Shown one piece after another: positions 24,067-32,208 of a stretch of 32,208 nt of DNA. Source of the DNA: Methylococcales bacterium. Its GTDB lineage: Bacteria > Pseudomonadota > Gammaproteobacteria > Methylococcales > Methylomonadaceae. Location of the stretch: contig JAGLUC010000460.1 of assembly GCA_023134955.1 (NCBI GenBank), positions 1 to 32,208 of the forward strand. Direction: 5' to 3'. Within the stretch, counting starts at the first letter, position 1, and every line of letters starts with the position of its first letter. A model generated the notes under the pieces. The model did not search any database, was not told the origin of the DNA, and saw only the letters and a list, made by a program, of their open reading frames with translations. Made by a program: the position numbers and the translations under genes.

Positions 24067-26346
24067 CTAAAACATTCCCTCAAACCCTTGTGTTGCCGAA
24101 TCTATACTAATTAATGGCTCTGGTAAAAAACAAGAAAAAACTTTTGAATTAACCTCATGCGCTCCCTCCCTGTCATAACTTAGCTCTATGGCTAATTCAA
24201 TCATACCGACCTGCTCGTTATCGGAAGAAAAGTTTAGAAGCAGGCGACGAGATTCCCCTTTAGACATTGCTGTTGTTGATGCTTCTCCTATAAGAGGGAA
24301 CTTGAATTTCCATTTAATATTTTCAACAAAAACATCTGCGACTAATTCAGCCTCAATTTGCCACGATTTATCATTAATACGCTGGCACTTATCACTTAAA
24401 ATATTGACCATGAGTGGTGTGACACCTGCTTCAGCGTGTTTGGAAGAGAGCGTAACAAATGGAATCAACACTTCCTCAGGCGTTAACCCACCATGTGTTA
24501 GTAACGCGTCATCCGTTAACCCCACTCTTTCCTTAGGCACCAAATAAGATTTCTTTCCACCAGAATTAATGAATGCAAAACCTTCTGGCTCTTGCCCATA
24601 ATCACAAGGAACAGAAAAAACTCGCTCTTTGGTATCACCTAATTTATCACCCTGATATTTTGACCGAGTCACCGTCATACCATGATCAGCGGTAATTAAA
24701 AACACCACATCCCGATGTAAGTAAGCAGCGTCTTTACTCCAACGCTCTACCGACTCCATCAGCTGCCGTAAAACCAATGAAACATCTTTTCTATGCTTCT
24801 CAAAATCAACGCAGTCATGTAAGCGCTCATCAATTCTATTCTCGAAAAAAACCAGTAAATTTGTTTCTTCTTTGATGTGCTCTTTTTTAGATTCCTGCCA
24901 ACTTTTAACAACCCTCAAAGAATCCTGCTCGGGTAAATACTGACCATACACTTGTCGTATTGCCATTTCTTTATCGCTCGGTAACTTACTGGTCTCTTTT
25001 CCCGTTATCAGCGCCATTTTTCCAACTTCAGTTAAGGTAGGTAAAGGCGAAAATAAGGTTTCACTGCCTAACGATAGATGATTAACCTTAGAGGCACTTT
25101 CAAGCAATAAATCCTGATTTAAGGCTGAAAGCGCATCAACCATGCAAACAACAACTAAGTATCCTTTTTCAAGGTACTTATCAACGCGTGTAGAAAACTG
25201 CCTCCAATCCGATTCCGAGCGCGCGATACGCGCTGACTGAGCGAGCAACCAATGGGAAAAACTTAAATTTAAAGTATTATCAACAGCTTGCTCAGATAAA
25301 AACTGCTGCCGGATAAAATCAAAATAACCTTGGCTCCATTTATGCACCTCACTCATCGTAGAACTCTGAGATAACACTCCAAATTTTGAACGATCCAAAA
25401 TACCTGAGAACTCAACAGCGTACTGATTGACTAACTCATCATCAAACTCTGCCAACTTACTGATAAGCTCATCAGATATATAGCTTATATTATTCTGTAC
25501 TAGCTCATTTAACCGCATTAAAACCAATGGCCATGGTGCAATAACTAACTCAGCCAAGACCATTACTTCCAACTCTCCTTTATCAACTAAGCGATAAGAC
25601 CTTTCAATAGCCTCTATACACTTAACAGGTAAATCCTTTGCCCTCGCTTCAGATAACTCCAACAAAGGTAATTCAAGTAATAAGGTTGATAAAGACCTAG
25701 CTGGCAGGGCAATATTAAGGTGGAATTTAGAAATATTTTTACGCAACAATTCTTGGTGCTGCTCATAAGCAAGGCTAGCAATAAAGGCAGGAACAGACTC
25801 AGACTGTAATAAGTCATGAATGAATCTCTCAGACAACTCTTCTGATAAATTAAACTCATGTTTTAAATAGGTGATGAAATAAGACTTCACCTCACTTTCT
25901 TTAAATATCACCCAAAACGCATTACTCTGATTAAGAAGTGCCTGTGAAAAACACACAAAATCTTTTACCATAAGCCCTGCATCAACGCTCATGACAATAA
26001 TATCAATGAGACTCAAGTCCGTTAGATCTTCCGGTATCTTATTCAATAACGCTAGCTGAATAATAAGCTCATCCGATAACCAACTGGGTAAATTCTGTTG
26101 CACTAAATGCCGATAAACAACCCGTGGAATTAAATACTGCGTAGGAAAAACACCATCTAAGCCTTCAAAATAGCCAAAACTATTAAAAACAGCCTTACTG
26201 CTAAATCGCACTCGCAAAACATCATTAGTATCACTTTTTAAATGCTGATTAATGGTATTCCTTAATGAATCTACCTTATCGTAATGGGCTGTTAAAGCTT
26301 CGTCAGCATCAATATTAAACGGGTCAAAAACAAACTGAACGCTCAT
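24067..26346 (-). CDS. pglZ: BREX phosphatase-fold protein PglZ
   Basis: A 759-residue protein of the PglZ family (alkaline-phosphatase fold), a core BREX component needed for protection, though its exact reaction in BREX is unsettled. The phosphatase-like domain starts near residue 397 with LVVVCMVDALS, whose Asp is a metal ligand. Further on is FLITADHGMTVTRSKY near 550, another metal-binding Asp-His, and LTHGGLTPEEVLIPFV near 620, typical of PglZ proteins. The first ~380 residues are helical and lineage-specific. A strong GAGGTGA ribosome site lies inside the end of brxC, six bases separate the two genes, and the stop abuts brxL, so this is a tight operon. Length is in the usual PglZ range. 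Confidence 0.9.
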   Translation of the reverse strand: MSVQFVFDPFNIDADEALTAHYDKVDSLRNTINQHLKSDTNDVLRVRFSSKAVFNSFGYFEGLDGVFPTQYLIPRVVYRHLVQQNLPSWLSDELIIQLALLNKIPEDLTDLSLIDIIVMSVDAGLMVKDFVCFSQALLNQSNAFWVIFKESEVKSYFITYLKHEFNLSEELSERFIHDLLQSESVPAFIASLAYEQHQELLRKNISKFHLNIALPARSLSTLLLELPLLELSEARAKDLPVKCIEAIERSYRLVDKGELEVMVLAELVIAPWPLVLMRLNELVQNNISYISDELISKLAEFDDELVNQYAVEFSGILDRSKFGVLSQSSTMSEVHKWSQGYFDFIRQQFLSEQAVDNTLNLSFSHWLLAQSARIARSESDWRQFSTRVDKYLEKGYLVVVCMVDALSALNQDLLLESASKVNHLSLGSETLFSPLPTLTEVGKMALITGKETSKLPSDKEMAIRQVYGQYLPEQDSLRVVKSWQESKKEHIKEETNLLVFFENRIDERLHDCVDFEKHRKDVSLVLRQLMESVERWSKDAAYLHRDVVFLITADHGMTVTRSKYQGDKLGDTKERVFSVPCDYGQEPEGFAFINSGGKKSYLVPKERVGLTDDALLTHGGLTPEEVLIPFVTLSSKHAEAGVTPLMVNILSDKCQRINDKSWQIEAELVADVFVENIKWKFKFPLIGEASTTAMSKGESRRLLLNFSSDNEQVGMIELAIELSYDREGAHEVNSKVFSCFLPEPLISIDSATQGFEGMF

Positions 26347-26351
26347 TCAGC

Positions 26352-29300
26352 TCACCTCTTACAATCGTCTAAAAGGCTTTCAAGTAAACTCACAATATCC
26401 TGATTAGATAACCCTGACTGTTGCAAAGCTATTCTAACTTGCCCCTTAACTTTATCAACTGGTTGAGGTTCATCGATCTCAGATGTTGTCCCTGGAAATA
26501 TATCTGTAAATGATGAAGAATCACCATAATCAGACTGCCCCTTTATAAAAGGTTGAACACTCTCTTTAGTAGGCTCCCTTCTTTCCGGTTCAGGCATTCT
26601 TGCCTGCTCAAATAAGGACTCTAATACACCGGTACAGCGACCAATATCCGAATCTGAACACTCACTAAATTTCTTAGCTAACAACTGATGAATAACGGCC
26701 TTAGGCGATACATCATCGGCAACTTCAGCACCTTCAAGTAGCCCAATTAACTGATTTGATTGATGGGTATTAATAGACTGTAAACGAGAAATAATGGCAT
26801 GACGCTCCTCAGAGTTATCTGGAAAAACATCAACCCAGCAGGCTTTTATCTCATGTAATTTAGCATCTTCAACACGCGAAAAATCATCAAAGACCGTTCT
26901 AACCGCATCCAAAACTTTCTGTATATTTTGTGTATCGAGCAAATCTCTCTTGATATCGAATAATTCAATTAAAAAACCAGCTAGGTCTTGAGGTGTTTTT
27001 CCTTTTTCTTCAATAAATTTAACTAAGCTCTGTGTTTTCAGACCAAGTTTATTAGACTGCTTTACTCCTTCCGGCTTATTCTTAATAAAGTCACTCAAGG
27101 CACTCGCACATAACGGAGCATATTCTTCATTAGACACCCCCTCAACTTGCTCAACCTTAAGAATCCGTCCGACTAAAAATAAAACCGAAAATTGCTTTTT
27201 ACTAAACTCAAATAACTGAACCGTTAATTTACTACCTTTAGTAAAGGCATCCACTAATGTTTTAGCAAACTCGGCATCTTTTTTCTGACTTCCCCAGCGT
27301 AAACGTTTGACCTCCTGCCGAATAGAAACGGCAGCAAAGAGAGGTAAAGTACAAGCAGGCAACCCATAAGGCGGTGCAATTAATTTATTTCTTAATTCAC
27401 TAACAATATACGGATTTTCACGTTTTCTAAGCAACGTATCATGTAATAACTTTAAAATCTCACGTAGCTTACCCTGAGTCTCTTCCGCTGATTTGATCCC
27501 TAAGCCACTTGCCTGTTGAACAAATAATGAATTAGCGCCTAATATGCCGTCAATTAAAGCCGACAGCTCACTCGTTTCTTTTGCCTCACCTAATAAATCC
27601 GTTTGATACGTTGGATTTTCATCAAACTCTAAAATACGCTCAACAATTTTGACTAACTTCGAGCTGCCTGAATACTTCTCGTCCCGCAATACATTCATAT
27701 TCATCGCCCTAATAGGCAACTCATGACTATAAAGCTGATTAACTTCCTGCTCTAAATACCCTTTAAATCCATGCCAGCTAAGACAATCAATAGGATCAAC
27801 AGCCCCCGACTTAAAAACCTTACATTGCGCAGACTCTAATCCCGATCGACCATACAACACCTGAAGCATCGACTTAATAGCATTACGGTTACTTTCACCT
27901 TTCGCCTCCAGTTGTCGCTTCAAATCTTCTGACAGCGCCGATCCTTGTTTTAATTGATCCGCAATTGCTAAATAACGGCACAGCAAATCATTTAAATGAT
28001 AACTAACACCATTTTCAGTATAAGTCTGTACCTCAATACCCTGCACCGGCATCCAAAAATAGATATTTTGGTTAGCCATCTCCTGTATTCTCGCCTTAAC
28101 TGTCAGCACCTCTTCTTTTGTCTGAGCTAATACCAGAAAGACACGAGCAGAAATTAAAGAGTCTTTCAATTTAATAGACTCTGGCGCAAAAGGAGCGGTT
28201 AATAATTCAACTGAAAAAGAACGAATAATACCGCAAGCTGAAGGCTCTAAGTCATGCAGGTCAAGCGTGGGCAATAAATCTTGCTGCATTAACGGATAGC
28301 TTTCAAATAAATATTGATAAGAACGCCCAGAAAAATATTTAGTCCCCTTTTCAATAAGAGCATCAATATCAACCCCACCTTCTCCTGCTAATGACCAAAA
28401 ATGATTCGCCGTATTCTTCCAAATAACACCCGCTGCTTTTAACCAAGATAAATGCTCATTCAGCGTATGAGACGCAGGCGTATTAGAGAGCGAGTCGTAA
28501 AGCGTGCAGGCCAAAAAGTCTTCACTCGCCTTAAAGGACTCACCTAATAATTGCGCTAATAACAAAGAGCTTAAAATATCTTTACGAATAGCAACCTCAT
28601 GCACATCACCACTGACACAAGCCAGTGCCTGCTCATAACGCCGCCAATCACTGCCTGATTCTTTCTTTATACTTTCTTCATAATAATGCAATAAATGAGG
28701 GAAACGAATTAGCTCCGATTGCCACAACAGACCATCCCTTAACTCCTTATTTAAGATGTCCCCTGCATTCTCACGAAAAAAGGTTAATGCTGTTCTATTC
28801 GCTTGTGCTAATTTAGAAAAATTAAACAGGCCGACTGCCATTAAAGGATGCAAAGGGTACACATCCTCAAATAATGATTCTAGCTCTGTACTTAATGGAT
28901 GAAACACAGGCAATCGCTGACATGCTTCCACTAGTTTCGCTTTTTCAGATTGGCTCTCTATTAAAAGCTTACGCCCCTCCTCAGACCAAACCTTTTGCAT
29001 CCCCAGCAGATGATAGCCATCACTCTCAGCCGCATTCAGTTCTATTTTAAAAGGCTTATTAAAGCGCCCTGAAATTTTCTCTAAACCTTCTTTAATGGTA
29101 TCCGATGCATTAGTTCTGCTGGCATACTCAGGAAATGAAACATGCGATACCCCAAAAAATAAAGTATGTCCCACATCTGGTGAGCAGCAGGTTTCTACAA
29201 AATGCTGTAAGCTGATAATTTCTTGCCCAGCATTACGAGCAGGGTTACCAATTAACTCTTCTAACGCATTACCAAACTCATCCCACAGAACAACAATCCC

Positions 29301-30077
29301 ACCATAGTTATACTTTTCAGCAAGATTTTTTCCCGCTTCCGAATACGCTTCAATAAAATTTTTACCGCCTGCCTGAGCAACATTGAAAACACTGCCGTGG
29401 CACACATTTTTATGCCACTGCAAAAAAGCATCTAACGCCAGAGGTTCATGCTCCCTTAAAGCCAAGATTAATTCAGTGGTCGTGAAATAACTATCAATAC
29501 TCCACTGAGACAAATCAGCATCAATAAAAGCAGCATCAAGCGCTAACAATTCTTCGAAGCGTTCTACACATACTTCATATTCTGTCGAGAATAGGATTTG
29601 CTTAATATCTAAGCTTTTCTCTCTTTGTAATGCATCATACAAACCCTCCATTAATTTATCGCCTAATGAAGTTGTACCTGATGCATACAAAGACACTAAC
29701 AAATAGGGTTTAGTATCTTCATTTTCTTTTGGTAAAAAAGTAGTTTGCAATGAATTGGCTAAATCTTCATTGCCTGTATGCCTAATTCTATCCGCTAACC
29801 GATTAAAGCCATCCGAACTTGCCCCATCACGTAATAATTGCGCTAACACCACCGCTAAGTGACTTTTTCCCGAACCATAGCTACCATACAAATTAATAGC
29901 ACGCTGTTGTTGTGCCGCTTCAGGTAGCACGGCTTTGCAAACATGCCTAAAAACCTGAATGGCCGATTGGGTGGGCATATAGCTGCCGACTAATGAATTA
30001 TCAGAAATCCCTTGATCCAACAAAATAGCTGCATTATTTTGATCCGTATTAATACGGATTACATCATGTAGGTTCAT
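26352..30077 (-). CDS. brxC: BREX ATPase BrxC/PglY
   Basis: A 1241-residue P-loop ATPase of the BrxC/PglY family, a large core BREX protein. Walker A is LYGSYGSGKSHLAVVLAQLL (63-82), and Walker B-like GIVVLWDEFGNALEEL lies near 262. A gene of this size beside pglZ is diagnostic. In the Ssp phosphorothioation system a large P-loop ATPase, SspC, occupies a comparable place, and it is unclear from sequence alone which subfamily this is closer to. The start has AAGGAA upstream, 18 bases after the 155-aa gene. The C-terminal third is helical, Lys- and Glu-rich, with a Pro- and Ser-rich linker near residue 1180, before a short final helical segment. Confidence 0.88.
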   Translation of the reverse strand: MNLHDVIRINTDQNNAAILLDQGISDNSLVGSYMPTQSAIQVFRHVCKAVLPEAAQQQRAINLYGSYGSGKSHLAVVLAQLLRDGASSDGFNRLADRIRHTGNEDLANSLQTTFLPKENEDTKPYLLVSLYASGTTSLGDKLMEGLYDALQREKSLDIKQILFSTEYEVCVERFEELLALDAAFIDADLSQWSIDSYFTTTELILALREHEPLALDAFLQWHKNVCHGSVFNVAQAGGKNFIEAYSEAGKNLAEKYNYGGIVVLWDEFGNALEELIGNPARNAGQEIISLQHFVETCCSPDVGHTLFFGVSHVSFPEYASRTNASDTIKEGLEKISGRFNKPFKIELNAAESDGYHLLGMQKVWSEEGRKLLIESQSEKAKLVEACQRLPVFHPLSTELESLFEDVYPLHPLMAVGLFNFSKLAQANRTALTFFRENAGDILNKELRDGLLWQSELIRFPHLLHYYEESIKKESGSDWRRYEQALACVSGDVHEVAIRKDILSSLLLAQLLGESFKASEDFLACTLYDSLSNTPASHTLNEHLSWLKAAGVIWKNTANHFWSLAGEGGVDIDALIEKGTKYFSGRSYQYLFESYPLMQQDLLPTLDLHDLEPSACGIIRSFSVELLTAPFAPESIKLKDSLISARVFLVLAQTKEEVLTVKARIQEMANQNIYFWMPVQGIEVQTYTENGVSYHLNDLLCRYLAIADQLKQGSALSEDLKRQLEAKGESNRNAIKSMLQVLYGRSGLESAQCKVFKSGAVDPIDCLSWHGFKGYLEQEVNQLYSHELPIRAMNMNVLRDEKYSGSSKLVKIVERILEFDENPTYQTDLLGEAKETSELSALIDGILGANSLFVQQASGLGIKSAEETQGKLREILKLLHDTLLRKRENPYIVSELRNKLIAPPYGLPACTLPLFAAVSIRQEVKRLRWGSQKKDAEFAKTLVDAFTKGSKLTVQLFEFSKKQFSVLFLVGRILKVEQVEGVSNEEYAPLCASALSDFIKNKPEGVKQSNKLGLKTQSLVKFIEEKGKTPQDLAGFLIELFDIKRDLLDTQNIQKVLDAVRTVFDDFSRVEDAKLHEIKACWVDVFPDNSEERHAIISRLQSINTHQSNQLIGLLEGAEVADDVSPKAVIHQLLAKKFSECSDSDIGRCTGVLESLFEQARMPEPERREPTKESVQPFIKGQSDYGDSSSFTDIFPGTTSEIDEPQPVDKVKGQVRIALQQSGLSNQDIVSLLESLLDDCKR

Positions 30078-30095
30078 TACTTTTCCTTAATAAAA

Positions 30096-30563
30096 TTAAT
30101 CAGCACGCGCAGGTCGCCATACTTTTATAGCAAGGCCATCGAGTGGTTTATCTTTAAAATAAGCATTATTAATGGTTTGGAATTCATCACTCTCAGCAAA
30201 CACTAGCACAATCTTTTTTGTACTGTGCCACATCCCAATAGCAGACCAAAAAGCTTGCTTTTCCAATAATGACCATTGATTTAACCACTGCTCCGGCTGA
30301 TGAATAACCACACCTTCTTCTGGAATTTTTAATATTTTTTCTTCAAAGCGCTTACGAGAAACAATAAGTTCAGGGGTAGACTGCATTTTGGGCTGCTGCC
30401 AAAGCGCATAGCGAGGTAATAAAGCGCGAAGTGTCTGGGTTACATCATCAAGATCACGTAAACTTTTACTTGAAAACCCCACATTACAATACCGAAGGGT
30501 ACTCTCTGAATGATATTGATCAAGAGTCTCTTTCAATGTTGTATTTAGAAAATTTAAATCCAT
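30096..30563 (-). CDS. Unrecognised 155-residue BREX-operon protein
   Basis: I do not recognise this family. The protein has a helical N-terminal half (LKETLDQYHSESTLRYCN..., DDVTQTLRALLPRY) and an alpha/beta-looking C-terminal half (EGVVIHQPEQWLNQWSLLEK, KIVLVFAESDEFQ, LAIKVWRPA). No P-loop, Cys cluster or membrane segment is seen. The start has AGAGGAAA upstream. It sits 12 bases after the DUF4007 gene and 18 bases before brxC, so it is made with them. Position and size recall BrxB-like small proteins of other BREX types, but I see no matching motif. It could be a subunit or adaptor between the modification proteins and the BrxC ATPase. Confidence 0.7.
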   Translation of the reverse strand: MDLNFLNTTLKETLDQYHSESTLRYCNVGFSSKSLRDLDDVTQTLRALLPRYALWQQPKMQSTPELIVSRKRFEEKILKIPEEGVVIHQPEQWLNQWSLLEKQAFWSAIGMWHSTKKIVLVFAESDEFQTINNAYFKDKPLDGLAIKVWRPARAD

Positions 30564-30575
30564 TCGTATTTCCTC

Positions 30576-31445
30576 TTATAACCAAGTATCTTGGCCCTTT
30601 TGCAATAACTCTAATAAAGTTCGGTTTGGCTCACAGGAATCTTTAAAAGTAATTGACTCTAAATCAACAGCGTAATCAAAACTAAAATGCCCTTGCCATT
30701 CGCTCATGGAGCTTATCCGCTGTAAATTTTTCCTTAACTCCTCTTTTGAGCAGCATAGGAAATTAGGCAGCCCTGTTGATGCTAGTTCAGAAAAACTAAT
30801 AGAATCACGACTTTTAAAGTGTGAAAAACGGACAAGCGCTAGTCCATGCATAAAAATTTCATCTGATAAGAGCGGGCTTCCTAGTCGAATCACTGCGCCG
30901 GAATTATGAGCACCACTATTAATCTCGACTAAGCCCAGTTCCGCTAGTGGGTTATCACCTTGGAACATCCTTCTAACACCGCCGAGCAAAGATTCAATAG
31001 TTGAGTTTTTATACTGTTTACCAGATAAGTCAATTAAAGCGTTCTGTGTTTTTTTTATTACTTGAACCCAATCACTCCAGTCTTTAGTGGCTGTTTCTAA
31101 ATTTAGAAAAAAAATAGGATAAGGCTCGCTATCTTCAGAAAAACAAAGTGATAAGTGAAATGCCCACCACGTTGAAGATTTAATTAAACTGGGGTCATTA
31201 GTAAAGATAGAAAGCCCGAACTCTGTTAATTCATATTCTCTAGGGCTTCTTTTATTTTCGATCAGCCTAGAAGACACCATCCAGGACTTAATTGTTGTAA
31301 TCCTATTCGCACCAGCTATAAACTTTAACCTAGCTTCACGCATTTTTGATTTTGTAAAAATATCCCTTTCAGTTCTAACTACTTCCAGCCCTTTACTAAC
31401 CCACCATCTAGTAACAGGCTCACCTTCATTATTCATTAGTGCCAT
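30576..31445 (-). CDS. DUF4007 protein, SspB-like
   Basis: A 289-residue protein matching DUF4007: a helical DNA-binding-like segment (FIAGANRITTIKSWMVSSRL, ~43-62) with LTEFGLSIFTNDPSL (~73-87) and STWWAFHLSLC, then STIESLLGGVRRMF (~148), and a C-terminal part ending FDYAVDLESITF. DUF4007 proteins travel with PAPS-reductase-like proteins in sulfur-DNA-modification clusters, and from knowledge the SspB nickase of the SspABCD system is a DUF4007 protein. I infer a role in DNA binding or nicking before sulfur incorporation. AAAGGA precedes the ATG, 61 bases after the PAPS-reductase-like gene. The N-terminus lacks the FSGHETF-like start of many relatives, but the remainder is full length. Confidence 0.75.
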   Translation of the reverse strand: MALMNNEGEPVTRWWVSKGLEVVRTERDIFTKSKMREARLKFIAGANRITTIKSWMVSSRLIENKRSPREYELTEFGLSIFTNDPSLIKSSTWWAFHLSLCFSEDSEPYPIFFLNLETATKDWSDWVQVIKKTQNALIDLSGKQYKNSTIESLLGGVRRMFQGDNPLAELGLVEINSGAHNSGAVIRLGSPLLSDEIFMHGLALVRFSHFKSRDSISFSELASTGLPNFLCCSKEELRKNLQRISSMSEWQGHFSFDYAVDLESITFKDSCEPNRTLLELLQKGQDTWL

Positions 31446-31506
31446 TTTTATTTCCTTTAACTTTGAGCTCGTATATAGATTTAAAAAAGTTTATCTGTCG
31501 AAGGGG

Positions 31507-32208
31507 CTATTTGAAGCACACCAAACAACCATCATCGTCATCGTCATCGTCATCGTCTAAGACAGCACCCAAGAAACTTGTATTTTTCTTGTTGGGGTTA
31601 ATTTCTTTAAATTTTTCTTTAATCTCATCTTTTCGGGCTAGCATTTCATCTAATGATTCATCCTGAGACCAAGTATGATTGCGACCTAAATTTTTATGAT
31701 AAAGCTCAAACTCCCTTGCCTTTTCAAAAAATTCCGGATGATTTTCATGCAACCCTATCCACTCAATTTTTCTCTGATAAAAACAAAAATAACACCCTGA
31801 ACGACTACGCCATTCGTAATACTTAGGCATCCCAAGACCAGACTCATCAAGTATCTTAACTATATCTTCTTTGTTTTTGCCATCTTCTTTGAAAGGATAG
31901 ACAGCACTAATATTTGGTTTTGTTGATATATAGCCTGTTCTATAAGCTTCATCTGCTCGAATGGCAACATAACTAATCACAGGATCATCACCAACAAAAT
32001 TCTCAAAGGGCTTTAACTTTAAGTTAGTCGTGCACCAGCGCGATCGAGCGGTAGGTAAAAAATTACCATTCAACTTTAAATAGTAATCAAAGCCTCTTCC
32101 AGAATTCAATCTAGTAATAGGCTTACCCAAATAATCTTCCATGAGATCAACAAATTCTAAAGTCTCTGGTAATTCAGCACCCGTATCAGCAAAAAAATAT
32201 TCCATTTC
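31507..32208 (-). CDS. PAPS-reductase family protein (BrxP/SspD/DndC-like), 5' end missing
   Basis: The last ~233 residues of a PAPS-reductase/ATP-pyrophosphatase family protein. The first visible residues, EYFFADTGAELPET, follow the usual SGGKDS nucleotide loop, which must lie outside the window, so the Met at 32205 is not the start. Cys58 (RWCTTNLKLKPF, numbered from that Met), Cys138 and Cys141 (SGCYFCFYQRKIEW) and Cys227/Cys230 (GCLVC) are candidate Fe-S or sulfur-relay residues like those of DndC. Type 4 BREX is defined by such a gene (BrxP), and Ssp/Dnd systems use relatives (SspD, DndC) to activate DNA for sulfur insertion. Just before the last Cys pair is an unusual run of nine Asp. 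It heads the visible operon. Confidence 0.85.
   Translation of the reverse strand, partial: EMEYFFADTGAELPETLEFVDLMEDYLGKPITRLNSGRGFDYYLKLNGNFLPTARSRWCTTNLKLKPFENFVGDDPVISYVAIRADEAYRTGYISTKPNISAVYPFKEDGKNKEDIVKILDESGLGMPKYYEWRSRSGCYFCFYQRKIEWIGLHENHPEFFEKAREFELYHKNLGRNHTWSQDESLDEMLARKDEIKEKFKEINPNKKNTSFLGAVLDDDDDDDDDGCLVCFK
31531..31557. repeat. GTCATC hexanucleotide microsatellite coding poly-Asp
   Basis: Nine consecutive Asp codons on the minus strand alternate GAC and GAT almost perfectly, making four copies of a six-base unit. The unit length keeps the frame, so changes in copy number would lengthen or shorten the acidic run, not switch the gene off. Confidence 0.85.

Noticed and set aside
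31531-31557. Hexanucleotide repeat as an on/off phase-variation switch
   Set aside because: The unit is six bases, so slippage keeps the reading frame; only length variation is expected.

Overview
The window reads as a gammaproteobacterial chromosome, moderately AT-rich (a methanotroph- or sulfur-oxidiser-like lineage is possible, but this is inference), with ordinary metabolic genes on the left and a mobile defence island from about 8.6 kb to the right edge. Left part (1-8.1 kb): the 3' end of a HupE/UreJ-type membrane protein, a complete pyruvate:ferredoxin/flavodoxin oxidoreductase (nifJ) followed by a dihydroorotate-dehydrogenase-like flavoprotein, and a convergent type II P-type cation ATPase.

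Junction (8.1-8.7 kb): a small repeat-like element truncates a short gene. Next comes a 17-bp perfect terminator hairpin abutting the 3' half only (anticodon loop to CCA) of a tRNA-Asn gene. The 5' half is missing, which is what a tyrosine-recombinase island leaves at its distal attachment site. The intact tRNA would be expected beyond the right edge of the window.

Mobility part of the island (8.7-15.7 kb): two PIN-type toxin-antitoxin pairs (the vapC copy has lost a conserved acidic residue), a frameshifted tRNA-type integrase, and a two-gene MobH relaxase/HerA-like ATPase module suggesting mobilisation.

Defence part (15.7-32.2 kb): rightward, an M15-like small protein, a DNA-phosphorothioation-associated putative methyltransferase, a frameshifted zeta-like kinase with a small partner, and a DndA/SspA/IscS-type cysteine desulfurase. 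Converging on it is a tight leftward operon whose 5' end lies outside the window: PAPS-reductase family protein (BrxP/SspD/DndC-like), DUF4007 protein, an unrecognised 155-aa protein, BrxC/PglY ATPase, PglZ, a short BrxL, and a DUF262-DUF1524 protein that looks like SspE. This is the gene set of a type 4 BREX system combined with sulfur (phosphorothioation) functions and an SspE-like sensor nuclease. My reading is that the desulfurase supplies sulfur to the PAPS-reductase-like protein for backbone modification by the DUF4007/BrxC/PglZ/BrxL machinery, and the DUF262-DUF1524 protein attacks DNA according to that mark. No dndBCDE operon is visible here.

Several genes (integrase, zeta-like kinase, possibly the brxL 3' end) carry single-base frameshifts at short repeats, so either island decay or sequencing error must be considered.
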